Part shown: piece after piece, positions 49,923 through 57,763 of the stretch
Position numbering within the stretch: position 1 is the stretch's first letter
Layout: every line of letters begins with the position of its first letter
Origin: a virus
Length of the DNA stretch: 58,262 nucleotides
Virus record (IMG/VR): IMGVR_UViG_3300043637_000004
Coordinates: 1 to 58,262 of that record
Direction: 5' to 3' (one strand)
The notes under the pieces: generated by a model
Told to the model about the DNA's origin: nothing
Databases searched by the model: none
What the model saw: the letters and a program-made list of their open reading frames with translations, nothing else
Position numbers and translations under genes: made by a program

Positions 49923-50176
49923 GGCCGCCTCCCCGCTGTGCACATGGCCGCCACGAACACTTGGTCGTGTGCCAGCGGCCGGCCCCAGAGGATGAGCGCC
50001 TGCACGCGGTCGGCGCTTACGCCGTGGTCGCGCGGCGGAGGCGGGACCCAGCGGCAGCCGATCTCAAGGCCGGTGCTGGTGCGGTAGACCAGCTTCCCGC
50101 CGGGCCTGTCTCCCATGCGAGCGAAGCCGGTCCTGGCGCGCAGCACGCGCGGAGACACCATGCTGACGGCGCCCAT
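49919..50176 (-). CDS. 85-residue hypothetical protein
   Basis: MGAVSMVSPRVLRARTGFAR then LEIGCRWVPPPPRDHGVSAD, then VQALILWGRPLAHDQVFVAA. Overlaps the upstream gene by ATGA. Family unknown. Confidence 0.5.
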   Translation of the reverse strand: MGAVSMVSPRVLRARTGFARMGDRPGGKLVYRTSTGLEIGCRWVPPPPRDHGVSADRVQALILWGRPLAHDQVFVAAMCTAGRRP

Positions 50177-50439
50177 CAGTCAAGCCCAGCTTCAGCGGGC
50201 GCGGCACGCACCAAGCGCGCAGCTTCTTCAAAAGCATGCGCGAGTTGCTCTCGACGTTCCACGGACTTCGGCAGCCAGAATGTGACCGCGCTTCGGTCGT
50301 CATCGTGCGGCGGGTGATGCAGCATCGGTGACGAGTGCAGCATGAACTGAACCGCGCTGTAGGTGAGTCCGGTGTTGCTCATTTTGTTGAGCATGCAGAC
50401 TTCTTCAGTCAGCTCTTGGCTGTAGACGTTGATTCGCAT
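50173..50439 (-). CDS. 87-residue hypothetical protein
   Basis: MRINVYSQELTEEVCMLNKM, then TGLTYSAVQFMLHSSPMLHH; includes VTFWLPKSVERREQLAHAFE, EAARLVRAA. The MRINVYxQELT opening is a small phage protein style seen in several genomes. Function unknown. Confidence 0.6.
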
Positions 50440-50440
50440 T

Positions 50441-50686
50441 TCAGATGCTTCCCTTGTTGCGCGGGTCAGGGTGCTGTCCGTCTTCCGGCGGCGGCGCGAC
50501 TGCCTGCACGCACGTCACGCCAAGGATCACATCGCCCGGCTTGGTGCTGTTGACCGTGGCAGCGGCTGCCTTGCACTCTGAGGCCGTGAAGCCGCGCTTC
50601 CAGGCGCTGCGGGGCTCCTGGTACGTGCTGCCGTCTGGTGCTGTGACCGTGGTCAGCACGATGACGATGAGGATGGTGTCGATCAT
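50441..50686 (-). CDS. Small exported protein
   Basis: 81 residues. MIDTILIVIVLTTVTAPDGS is a short signal or anchor, followed by a soluble part with CKAAAATVNSTKPGDVILGV, TCVQAV and a Pro-rich end. ATGA overlap with the upstream gene. Confidence 0.5.
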   Translation of the reverse strand: MIDTILIVIVLTTVTAPDGSTYQEPRSAWKRGFTASECKAAAATVNSTKPGDVILGVTCVQAVAPPPEDGQHPDPRNKGSI

Positions 50687-50874
50687 GTCTTTGGCTCCGT
50701 GGTGGTGTAGGTGATGCTGGTGTGCCGGCTGAGCATGAATGTCTTATCGCACCTCTCGCACTGCCAGTCGTCATCAAACTCAAGGCTGTTCGGGCGCCAC
50801 TCCCATGCGTCCTTGTGCACATGGCCGCAGTGCGGGCAGACCGGCCACACGGTATGCGTGGTGTCGATGGTCAT
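50683..50874 (-). CDS. Zinc-ribbon protein, 63 residues
   Basis: CPHCGHVHKDAWEW and WQCERCDKTF supply two CxxC pairs, a zinc-ribbon. DNA or protein binding is likely; family not resolved. ATGA overlap with the large upstream gene. Confidence 0.6.
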   Translation of the reverse strand: MTIDTTHTVWPVCPHCGHVHKDAWEWRPNSLEFDDDWQCERCDKTFMLSRHTSITYTTTEPKT

Positions 50875-52832
50875 GGGAGTCGCAGCAGCTTGCGCGCGCT
50901 GGCCTCGACTGCGGCGCGCGCATCGACTTCGTTCTCACCAGACACCAGCGCACCGCGTCCCATGGCGCGCTGGTTCCAGGCCACGGCCTCGGCCAGCTTG
51001 TCCACCAGCCGCATGTGCTCCGCCAGCTCGGCGGCGGTGTCTCTCTGGGACGGCACGGACGCGGCAACTACAGAAGCGCGAAAGGCTCGCAACGCTGCAT
51101 AGAAGCCGTCGTTGTCGTAACTGCCGTTCGGGTGCGACTTCATGGCGGCAATCCATAGATGCAGCGTGTCGTCGCTCGCCGGCTCAGGCACCGCATGCAT
51201 GAACGTCTCCGCTGCCGGCGCGAGGTTGGCTGCGTCGATGGTCGGACCGGGCTCGGTGTCTATCGGTTGTCTGGCGCCGCAAATGTCGCATTGCTCCCCT
51301 GTATGCAGATGACACTCGCCGCACGGCGCCGCGGGGTTGGCTGCGTCGAACACAGGCTTTGGCCACGGTTCCGACCACTCCAATCCGCCCGGACGCACCT
51401 CCGTGCGGGTGAACGAGTCGATGCGCCGCACCTCTACCGGTGCGCCGCACGTCACGCAGGCGGCAACGCCAGCAGCTTCTGAGGCGGCGGCCGGAGAGCA
51501 CAACCCCATCGCCGCAGCATCGCAGTTCGTTGGGTCGCCGCAGCACGGCTGTGGGCGCCGATCCGGCGCATCCAAGTCCAGGATGTCGGGCTGCGCCAGC
51601 GTGACGGTGATACCGGCGCCGCCCATGTCAGCCAGCTTGCCGGCCTGCCATGGGCGCGGGCTGGGCAGGCTCGGTGCGGTGGTCAGCCCGTTCTGGGCGT
51701 CGTGCAGCGCCGCCACCAGGACCTTGGCTGACTCCTCAAGCTCCGCGATGCGCGCCTTTGCCGCGTCAGCCACGTCCTCGGCGTGCCGGGCCTGGGTTTT
51801 CGCTTCGTCGAGACGTTCGCACATGTTCTGCATTGCATAGTGCGCGAGGTCGGCCACGTGCGAATACCCGTCGGCCTTGAACCCGTGATTCGACAGCACC
51901 AGGAACACCCGGTCGATGGCCTCGCCGTACGCTTCCTTCTTCTGATGAATGAACTCCACGCTGTTGCCTCTGTACTGCATGCGCTCAGCAAGCGCTTTGT
52001 GCTGCTCAGTCAGCGCCGCAGCTTCAGCGCCCCACTCGGTGCGCATGCTGGCGATGCGGTTGAGCTCCTCCACCAGGTCGGCCTCCAGGCCGGCGACGCG
52101 TTCCTCAAGTTTCGCGCAGTTGGCCTGCTGTCTGCCAATGATGCCAAGCGCACCGATGGCAGTCATCGTCGGCCAGAAATCACCATCCTTGTCGTTTGCG
52201 ATGGCCCGCAGCTCGTCCAGAACTTTCTCCTCATAGTCACTGCCAGCCACCACTGGCATTGCCGCATCGCCAGCGGTCTGCGGCGCGCCGTACAGCGGAG
52301 TCCATGCGCCACTGCGCTTTCGCACATCGTCCATCTGCGCGTGCATCAGCGGGCCTTCGTACCCGCCGTCGCTGCGCCAGCGAACCCATGCGATGGGGTC
52401 GGCGCCAGCGGGCTGCACCGACGCAATTGCCGCCTCCCAGCACTCCGGTAGCAGCGCATCCCGCATTGCCTCCACGTCGCTGACGCGGTACATGCGTTGC
52501 TGCAACTCCGGCACGTTGTTGGCTCGCCAAGCTGCGAGCGATGCGGCGGGATGCGCGACACGCGGCGGAGCGCCAGGCACTTCCTGCATCGCCCGCCACA
52601 CGGAGTCTGCCGTGGCCGCGCGCGCGGCCTTTCCTTCTTCGCCACCAAACCCGCATTCATGCAGCGCCTGGGCGCCGGCCTCCATCTGCGCGATGCTCGG
52701 GTCGTCTTCGGTAGCCGCGCTGATCTGGGTCTCGTAGTGCCGGTGGGCTTCAGCGAGGGTGTCGCGCACGCTGGCAGGCGTGTAGGCCCAGTAATCAAGG
52801 ATTGGCTCGTACGGCTGCAGTTTGGTGCTCAT
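50871..52832 (-). CDS. Large early protein with coiled coil and Cys pairs
   Basis: 653 residues from the ATG at 52832 (ATGA overlap). Helical first 250 residues, a coiled coil around 250-330 (NCAKLEERVAGLEADLVEEL; RIASMRTEWGAEAAALTEQH), another around 355-400. Cys pairs CCGDPTNC, CVTCGAPVEV, CGECHLHTGEQCDICGARQP suggest zinc sites. The C-terminus LAEHMRLVDKLAEAVAWNQR is like the tail of Ea-type early proteins of phages. Likely regulatory or host-takeover; unknown. Confidence 0.55.
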   Translation of the reverse strand: MSTKLQPYEPILDYWAYTPASVRDTLAEAHRHYETQISAATEDDPSIAQMEAGAQALHECGFGGEEGKAARAATADSVWRAMQEVPGAPPRVAHPAASLAAWRANNVPELQQRMYRVSDVEAMRDALLPECWEAAIASVQPAGADPIAWVRWRSDGGYEGPLMHAQMDDVRKRSGAWTPLYGAPQTAGDAAMPVVAGSDYEEKVLDELRAIANDKDGDFWPTMTAIGALGIIGRQQANCAKLEERVAGLEADLVEELNRIASMRTEWGAEAAALTEQHKALAERMQYRGNSVEFIHQKKEAYGEAIDRVFLVLSNHGFKADGYSHVADLAHYAMQNMCERLDEAKTQARHAEDVADAAKARIAELEESAKVLVAALHDAQNGLTTAPSLPSPRPWQAGKLADMGGAGITVTLAQPDILDLDAPDRRPQPCCGDPTNCDAAAMGLCSPAAASEAAGVAACVTCGAPVEVRRIDSFTRTEVRPGGLEWSEPWPKPVFDAANPAAPCGECHLHTGEQCDICGARQPIDTEPGPTIDAANLAPAAETFMHAVPEPASDDTLHLWIAAMKSHPNGSYDNDGFYAALRAFRASVVAASVPSQRDTAAELAEHMRLVDKLAEAVAWNQRAMGRGALVSGENEVDARAAVEASARKLLRLP

Positions 52833-53488
52833 GCCGAACCTCCTGCGACAGGGCGCCAAGCAACGATGTCGTTTGAGAGACCTTCTCGCAACGATTCGAC
52901 GCCGAGTTGCCACCAGCACCGCCCCACCAACGAACGCAAGTCTGTGAGGGTCGTGCATGGATTCCCATCACGCTGCCGGGTCTCGAACGCAATACCGGTC
53001 GGGACCGGGCAAAAGCTGTCGGAGCGAGGCTCGTGCGGGATCCATCCATACCCGTCGCAGTCGAGCCAGTGATCGGCCGCAGCCTGCCTCGCTGACCACG
53101 GACGCACGTCGCCCACGTTGTAGTGACCGGCGTACGCTTTGATGCACACCGCGTACGGCTCCGGCTTCGTGCCCACCATCGCAGCCCCACTCGCAGCGCT
53201 GCCAGAATCCGCCAGCGCGCGCGGCTGGGCCTGCATGGGAGACTTCGATGCCGGATCCAGGCTCTTGAGCCACTCGGCCAGGTCTTCGTTGTAGCTAGGT
53301 GGCAGCGGCAGATCCGCGGGCATGTGCACGCCGAGTTCGAATGCTCGCGTGGTAAGGCATTCGGCTGGATCGTCCAGCGGGCGCTGCGCCAGGTACGGCC
53401 GATCCAAGCGGTCGCCCGCGATCAGGTCTGAGGTTGCCCGGCACAGCGCGCGGTCCTGGGCGTCGAAAGAGTTCATCGGGACTCGCAT
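52829..53488 (-). CDS. 219-residue hypothetical protein
   Basis: ATG at 53488 with GGAGAACC upstream and a promoter candidate behind it. Starts MRVPMNSFDAQDRALCRATS and contains HWLDCDGYGWIPHEPRSDSF; a phage-type mixed protein. No family recognised. Confidence 0.5.
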   Translation of the reverse strand: MRVPMNSFDAQDRALCRATSDLIAGDRLDRPYLAQRPLDDPAECLTTRAFELGVHMPADLPLPPSYNEDLAEWLKSLDPASKSPMQAQPRALADSGSAASGAAMVGTKPEPYAVCIKAYAGHYNVGDVRPWSARQAAADHWLDCDGYGWIPHEPRSDSFCPVPTGIAFETRQRDGNPCTTLTDLRSLVGRCWWQLGVESLREGLSNDIVAWRPVAGGSA

Positions 53489-53512
53489 GAGGTTCTCCTG
53501 TTCGGTGGTTTG

Positions 53513-53540
53513 AATGTAGCCGTGCCGCGCCGGAGCGCAA
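53513..53540 (-). promoter_or_regulatory. Putative internal leftward promoter
   Basis: On the minus strand TTGCGC (53535-53540), 16-base spacer, TACATT (53513-53518), 25 bases upstream of the 53488 start. The -35 repeats that of the first leftward promoter. Confidence 0.45.
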
Positions 53541-53555
53541 CACCTGGGTGGGTGG

Positions 53556-53873
53556 TCAGCAGTCCTCGGGCGGTATGCCTGCGGCCGGGATGGACGGACG
53601 GTCTGTCGGGTCAGGCTCTGCGGCCCCGCGGGCGGTGTTCTGCTTCGCCTGCCTGGCCAGGATCATTGCGTCTGCCACCTCGTAGGAATTCAATGCGAGC
53701 CGGTACACCGGGTTTTGGCGGGCCTTGTGGGCCGCGGCATAGAGCGCATCGGCAGCTTGACCAGGAACCATGTCCGTGGTGCATTGGGCCTGCATGGCCG
53801 CCGTGGCGAAATAGTCGCGTAGGGTCAGTTCCTCACACGAGGCGCATGGCGGGTTGTTGCTGTCAGTGTTCAA
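53556..53873 (-). CDS. 105-residue LTLRDYFA-type phage protein
   Basis: TTG start at 53873 overlapping the upstream stop by TTGA, the same unusual junction as at 27601. CEELTLRDYFATAAMQAQCT, YEVADAMILARQA is common in small phage proteins that carry a (M/L)TLRDxFA helix. Function unknown. Confidence 0.6.
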   Translation of the reverse strand: MNTDSNNPPCASCEELTLRDYFATAAMQAQCTTDMVPGQAADALYAAAHKARQNPVYRLALNSYEVADAMILARQAKQNTARGAAEPDPTDRPSIPAAGIPPEDC

Positions 53874-54094
53874 AGGGGTTTCTCCTTCATTGGGTTGATG
53901 CCGGCCAGCCGCTTCTGCAGCTCCACGGCCACGGCCTCGTAGGCCGCTGCGACGTAGTTGGAAGCCTGGCGGGCCATGGCGTGCTTCTCCGCGTACTTGC
54001 GGGCGTTGCCGGCGAGGGCGCGCATGCGCACGGCCTCGGCTGCGATCATCTCGCGCGCCCACGGTGCGGCGCTGGTGGGCTCAAGTTGGATCAT
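53870..54094 (-). CDS. 74-residue helical hypothetical protein
   Basis: MIQLEPTSAAPWAREMIAAE, AVRMRALAGNARKYAEKHAM. Alpha-helical, basic. Stop overlaps the next start by TTGA. Confidence 0.5.
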   Translation of the reverse strand: MIQLEPTSAAPWAREMIAAEAVRMRALAGNARKYAEKHAMARQASNYVAAAYEAVAVELQKRLAGINPMKEKPL

Positions 54095-54109
54095 GGGCGC
54101 GCTGACCGG

Positions 54110-54397
54110 TCAGCTTTCCAGGGGATCGTGCTCGGTGGGCGCGTCCTTGTACATCGTCACGAACTTTCCGTCCGGCCACTGCTTCTTGATGTTGGCGTAG
54201 AAGTAGGAGCCCTGCGACTCGGCGTTCTTGAAGGCTTCGAACTGCTCAGGCGTGAAGCCGGGGTAGTGGTAGGTCTTCTGGGCGTGGTTGCTGTTGAACT
54301 CCAGCGCCAGAGTCTGCGTGCCGGCGTCGTAGGCGTAGCCGTGGAGCTGGCTGCTGTCGGGGGTGAGGGTCAGCGGTAGGATGGTCGATTGGGGCAT
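54110..54397 (-). CDS. KTSC domain protein
   Basis: 95 residues. DSSQLHGYAYDAGTQTLALE, FNSNHAQKTYHYPGFTPEQF, NAESQGSYFYANIKKQWPDG follow the KTSC family, a small domain found in phages and bacteria, sometimes fused to lysyl-tRNA synthetase or nucleases. Its role is not known. Confidence 0.75.
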   Translation of the reverse strand: MPQSTILPLTLTPDSSQLHGYAYDAGTQTLALEFNSNHAQKTYHYPGFTPEQFEAFKNAESQGSYFYANIKKQWPDGKFVTMYKDAPTEHDPLES

Positions 54398-54497
54398 GGT
54401 TGGCTCCGGCGTGGTGGCTAGGTAGGTGTTGGGGCGGCCGGGTGGCTCTGTGCTTGTCCGGTCGTTCCTTGCGGTTCGCCGCGCCCCGTGGTTCAGA

Positions 54498-54881
54498 TCA
54501 GCGCAGCGCGTGCACGACGGCGCGGAAGATGAAGTCCTTCGCCTGCTGCTCGCGGGGCAGTTCGGCGAACTGGACCATGCAGGGATGCTGCTTCAGGTCT
54601 GGAGCCTTGACTGGTCCATAGGTCCAGCCGTCTTCGAGCTTCTGCTTCATCCAGCTGATGTGCGATGCCTCCGGCCCGAAGTCGCCGGAAAGGTGCAGGT
54701 CCACGCCCATGCGCGCGCTCTCGCGCTGCCATTGCGGCGCGTCTTCCCATGCCGGCTGGCTGTCGTCTCCCAGCGCCTGGCAGTAGGCGCGGTTCACCTC
54801 GTGGCACACGCGGGCGATGCGGTCCATATTCTCGCGCGGGTCTGCTTGGGCCGTGGGCCCGTTGTAGTCTTGGTCTGGCAT
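54498..54881 (-). CDS. RyR-domain protein
   Basis: 127 residues. ARVCHEVNRAYCQALGDDSQ, PAWEDAPQWQRESARMGVDL, SHISWMKQKLEDGWTYGPVK, FAELPREQQAKDFIF is the RyR domain pattern seen in bacteria and phages. In other systems it may bind nucleotide-derived ligands; here the function is unknown. Confidence 0.8.
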   Translation of the reverse strand: MPDQDYNGPTAQADPRENMDRIARVCHEVNRAYCQALGDDSQPAWEDAPQWQRESARMGVDLHLSGDFGPEASHISWMKQKLEDGWTYGPVKAPDLKQHPCMVQFAELPREQQAKDFIFRAVVHALR

Positions 54882-54932
54882 TCGGTTCTCCGTGGTGTTG
54901 CTGTGCCACCGCTCGTGGGCGGGTGGCGTGCC

Positions 54933-55361
54933 CTATTGATCTACGGATTGAGCATCACGGCCCAGCGATGTAGGCGACCATTGCACCCCCTTGCCATCAC
55001 CGAACGCATGAAGAAAATCTATCAATTCGGTCATCTCTGCAATGGTCATCTTGCTGGTTCGCTGGCCCAGCACGACGAACCCGCCGTCAATGCCAGGCAC
55101 CACGCGCTGCCGCTTCAGCGCCGCAGTCGCCATGTCCTTCCATGCTTCTTCGTCGAGCGACTGGCCGTGCCAATCAACCTGCTTGGCAACGTCGGCAAGG
55201 CACGACCACATGAGGCTGTTCTGAGCCGTGCTGCGCGTGTCTGACACAAGACTGACGCGTAGGCGCTTCCCATCAAGCAATTCACCCTTGGCGTGCTGCC
55301 ACAGTTCCAGCCACTTCGCATGGCCCTGCTTTGCGTTCGCGAGCGTGGCGCTGATTCTCAT
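54933..55361 (-). CDS. ninB: NinB-like recombination protein
   Basis: 142 residues; lambda NinB has 146. RISATLANAKQGHAKWLELW, DTRSTAQNSLMWSCLADVAK, QVDWHGQSLDEEAWKDMATA, QRTSKMTIAEMTELIDFLHA follow the NinB (Orf) fold, which binds single-stranded DNA and helps SSB displacement by RecFOR. ATGA overlap with the upstream HNH gene; part of the recombination module. Confidence 0.88.
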   Translation of the reverse strand: MRISATLANAKQGHAKWLELWQHAKGELLDGKRLRVSLVSDTRSTAQNSLMWSCLADVAKQVDWHGQSLDEEAWKDMATAALKRQRVVPGIDGGFVVLGQRTSKMTIAEMTELIDFLHAFGDGKGVQWSPTSLGRDAQSVDQ

Positions 55362-55804
55362 GGCGCCACCTCCGCACCTAGCACGCTGGCCCGCACCAGC
55401 GCCAGCAGGTCCATCTCTGCTCCGTACAGCTTCTCGAACCGGGCTTTCCACGGATGCCGGCTGACCAGGCCGAGCGGCTGGCCGCCCTGGTGGTGCCCTG
55501 GATCGCACAGCGGCAGCGTGAACAGATGCCCGATGCGCCTGCCGCCGCGCAGGATGTGGTGCACCGCCGTCGGCCGCGGCTGCTGCCCGTCCAGCCGGCA
55601 GGCGATGCAGCCCAGCGACACGATGCTGGCCATCCACGCGGATTCTTCCGTGGTCGGAGTGCTCCGGCCGGTCCTGGACACCGGATCCTTCGGCGCGGCC
55701 ACCACGGCGCCGGTGGAGCGCGCCATCACGCCGCGCCCAGTGCCTTTCTTCGGCGCGGAGCGCACGCGCTGCAGCGTGGGGCGGGAGAAGCCGGTACGCT
55801 TCAC
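55358..55804 (-). CDS. HNH nuclease-like recombination protein (Ref-like)
   Basis: 148 residues from GTG at 55804 (GTGA overlap). SIVSLGCIACRLDGQQPRPT, AVHHILRGGRRIGHLFTLPL, CDPGHHQGG forms a Cys/His HNH-type site as in the P1 Ref-like and related phage proteins. Ref is a RecA-dependent nuclease; here the role is inferred from the motif and neighbours. Confidence 0.65.
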   Translation of the reverse strand: MKRTGFSRPTLQRVRSAPKKGTGRGVMARSTGAVVAAPKDPVSRTGRSTPTTEESAWMASIVSLGCIACRLDGQQPRPTAVHHILRGGRRIGHLFTLPLCDPGHHQGGQPLGLVSRHPWKARFEKLYGAEMDLLALVRASVLGAEVAP

Positions 55805-56019
55805 GACTTCGGCTCCAGGCACGCCATCTTCAGCTTCACGATGTCGCTGTCCCCGTTTGGCGGTGCCGAGAAGATGACGCGCCCCCGTTGCTTCTCTGCG
55901 GCGGCCCACCGCAGCATCGTCAGGGCTTCTTCGACCACCTGCTTGTTGGTCTTCAGGCCCAACGACTCGCGCAGGCGCTGCATGGTGTCGCCTGGAATGA
56001 CCAGATCAATGCGTTCCAT
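55801..56019 (-). CDS. Ribbon-helix-helix-like protein
   Basis: 72 residues. MERIDLVIPGDTMQRLRESL, GLKTNKQVVEEALTMLRWAA matches the strand-helix-helix pattern of small RHH regulators. Start at 56019, with GAGGGGG upstream. It lies between exonuclease and Ref-like gene; could regulate this operon. Confidence 0.65.
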   Translation of the reverse strand: MERIDLVIPGDTMQRLRESLGLKTNKQVVEEALTMLRWAAAEKQRGRVIFSAPPNGDSDIVKLKMACLEPKS

Positions 56020-57763
56020 CACGCCCCCTCATCTTCAGCACGTGCTCGGCCAGCGCTTCGAGGATCTTGTTCCGCTGGCTGGGGTAGAACAGCACCCCGC
56101 GGGCTCCGGCCGGTGGCGTGGGCTTGGCGATCCGCAGCGTCTCGGTGATGAACGCCTCGCTCATCGTGATGCCACTGCCGAGAGATGCGTTCAGGTCGCC
56201 CAGCTTCATCGTGGCTTCCTCCTTCGTGGCCGGCCACGGCGAGGCCGCTACGACGCGGCCCACATGGAAATGGCGGGCGGTGGTGACGGCGACAGGCACC
56301 TCAAGCTCCAGCGCGGGCTGTACAACCGGGGTTGCGGCCGGCGCCACGGCTTCGGCGGCCTGCTGGGCCAGCACTTCCGCGGCCTTGCGGGCATCCTCGC
56401 GGGCTTCCGAGGCCTTGCGCGCCGCCTCCGCGGCTTCGTCGGCCCGGCGGTTCTTCTCGGCCTCGGCGTCCTGGTGCGCCTTGATCCTCTGCTCGGCAAT
56501 GGCCTTGAAGTCGGCCACCGGCTTCGTGCCCAGGGCAGCGAAGTCGGCGAAGAGGAAGAACCAGTCGGTCCCGTCCACCTGAAGCGCCTTCCTGTTGTCG
56601 AACAACGTGGCGGCCACGTCGTTCAGCCGCAGCTTCTGGTTTGCCAGTTCCTGGGCGGCTGCGGCGCGTACGCTTTCCACGGTGCGCTTGCCCTTGATGG
56701 CCTCGCCGAACCCGCCCACGGCGCGCCCGATCCAGGCCGCGCCCAGGCGCTTGTTCAGGCCGGCCACGTGCTCGTCAAGTTGCTGCTGGTGCTCCTGCAC
56801 GAGCTCGACGCGGATAGACGCCTTGCGCTCGGTCACGAGCTTGTCCAGCGCCAGCCGCTTCGACCGCAGTTGCTCGGTGATGTGGTCCACCGTGCGGAAC
56901 AGCTCGTCGATGCTGGCCGTCTGCGCCAGCGCCTGATCCTTCACCAGCTTCAGCCGGTCCTCACCGTCCTGGCAGAACTTCACGGTCTGCGCGGCGTTGG
57001 CGAAGTCTTCGTCGGTCTTCAGGTCGGTCTTGATGCTGGCGATGAATCGCGTTGCCGCATCCTTGAACACGCCGATGTTGCTGCTGGTGACCTTGCCCTC
57101 CACGCGGATCATCAGCGCCGGCAGGGCCTCGATCACATCCACAACGGGGGCTGGCGGGGGCGGAGGCGCCGGCTGGTAGGTGGCCAAGTCGGCCTCAAAC
57201 TGCGCCCAGCCGGCCGCGATCTTGGCCGCCAGGTCCTTGTTCGGCTTGTACCAGCAGTGGCGCTCTTCCGACAGGTCGCTGTCGTCGGTCCACTCCGAGG
57301 CCATGAAAAGCACCTTGCTGCATCCGGACACCATGCACTGCTGCTCCATCTGCACTTGGTGGTGCAGCGGCAGGTCGGTTCCTTTGCAGCCCGGCTGCAT
57401 GATGGCGCGCAGTTCCTGGTTGAGGCGCTTGTGCTCGAATCCTACCGACTCGTCCATGGTCAGGCCGTCGTACGACGCCGACAGCCGGCCGGCGCTGCCG
57501 ACAACGGGGAAAAGTTCCTCCCCTAGGATTTCCTCGGCCAGCGGACGGGCCAGCGCCTCCCACTCGTGGCCCTTGTCCAGGATGCGCTCCTGCACGTAGT
57601 CGCTGAACTCGCGCGGCATGCCGGTGTGCACCTCGTGCATCAACTGCATCCGCGTCTTCGTCGGCGAGACGCCCAGCATGGCCGGGGCGTCACTTGCGTT
57701 CCAGTGCCGTGCCCTGTGGGAGGCCCACTCCGGCGACCCCTGGTCCAGTTGATGCGTGTCCAT
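56006..57763 (-). CDS. YqaJ-type viral recombinase exonuclease
   Basis: 585 residues. GSPEWASHRARHWNASDAPA, LGVSP, then SASYDGLT (D99), FEHKRL (E110, K112) and HHQVQMEQQCMVSG form the YqaJ/lambda-exonuclease site. The C-terminal half is a coiled-coil and Ala/Glu-rich region with an end block, much longer than the ~300-residue core. It digests one strand and hands over to ERF. The start overlaps the repeat-protein stop (TGATG). Confidence 0.92.
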   Translation of the reverse strand: MDTHQLDQGSPEWASHRARHWNASDAPAMLGVSPTKTRMQLMHEVHTGMPREFSDYVQERILDKGHEWEALARPLAEEILGEELFPVVGSAGRLSASYDGLTMDESVGFEHKRLNQELRAIMQPGCKGTDLPLHHQVQMEQQCMVSGCSKVLFMASEWTDDSDLSEERHCWYKPNKDLAAKIAAGWAQFEADLATYQPAPPPPPAPVVDVIEALPALMIRVEGKVTSSNIGVFKDAATRFIASIKTDLKTDEDFANAAQTVKFCQDGEDRLKLVKDQALAQTASIDELFRTVDHITEQLRSKRLALDKLVTERKASIRVELVQEHQQQLDEHVAGLNKRLGAAWIGRAVGGFGEAIKGKRTVESVRAAAAQELANQKLRLNDVAATLFDNRKALQVDGTDWFFLFADFAALGTKPVADFKAIAEQRIKAHQDAEAEKNRRADEAAEAARKASEAREDARKAAEVLAQQAAEAVAPAATPVVQPALELEVPVAVTTARHFHVGRVVAASPWPATKEEATMKLGDLNASLGSGITMSEAFITETLRIAKPTPPAGARGVLFYPSQRNKILEALAEHVLKMRGRDGTH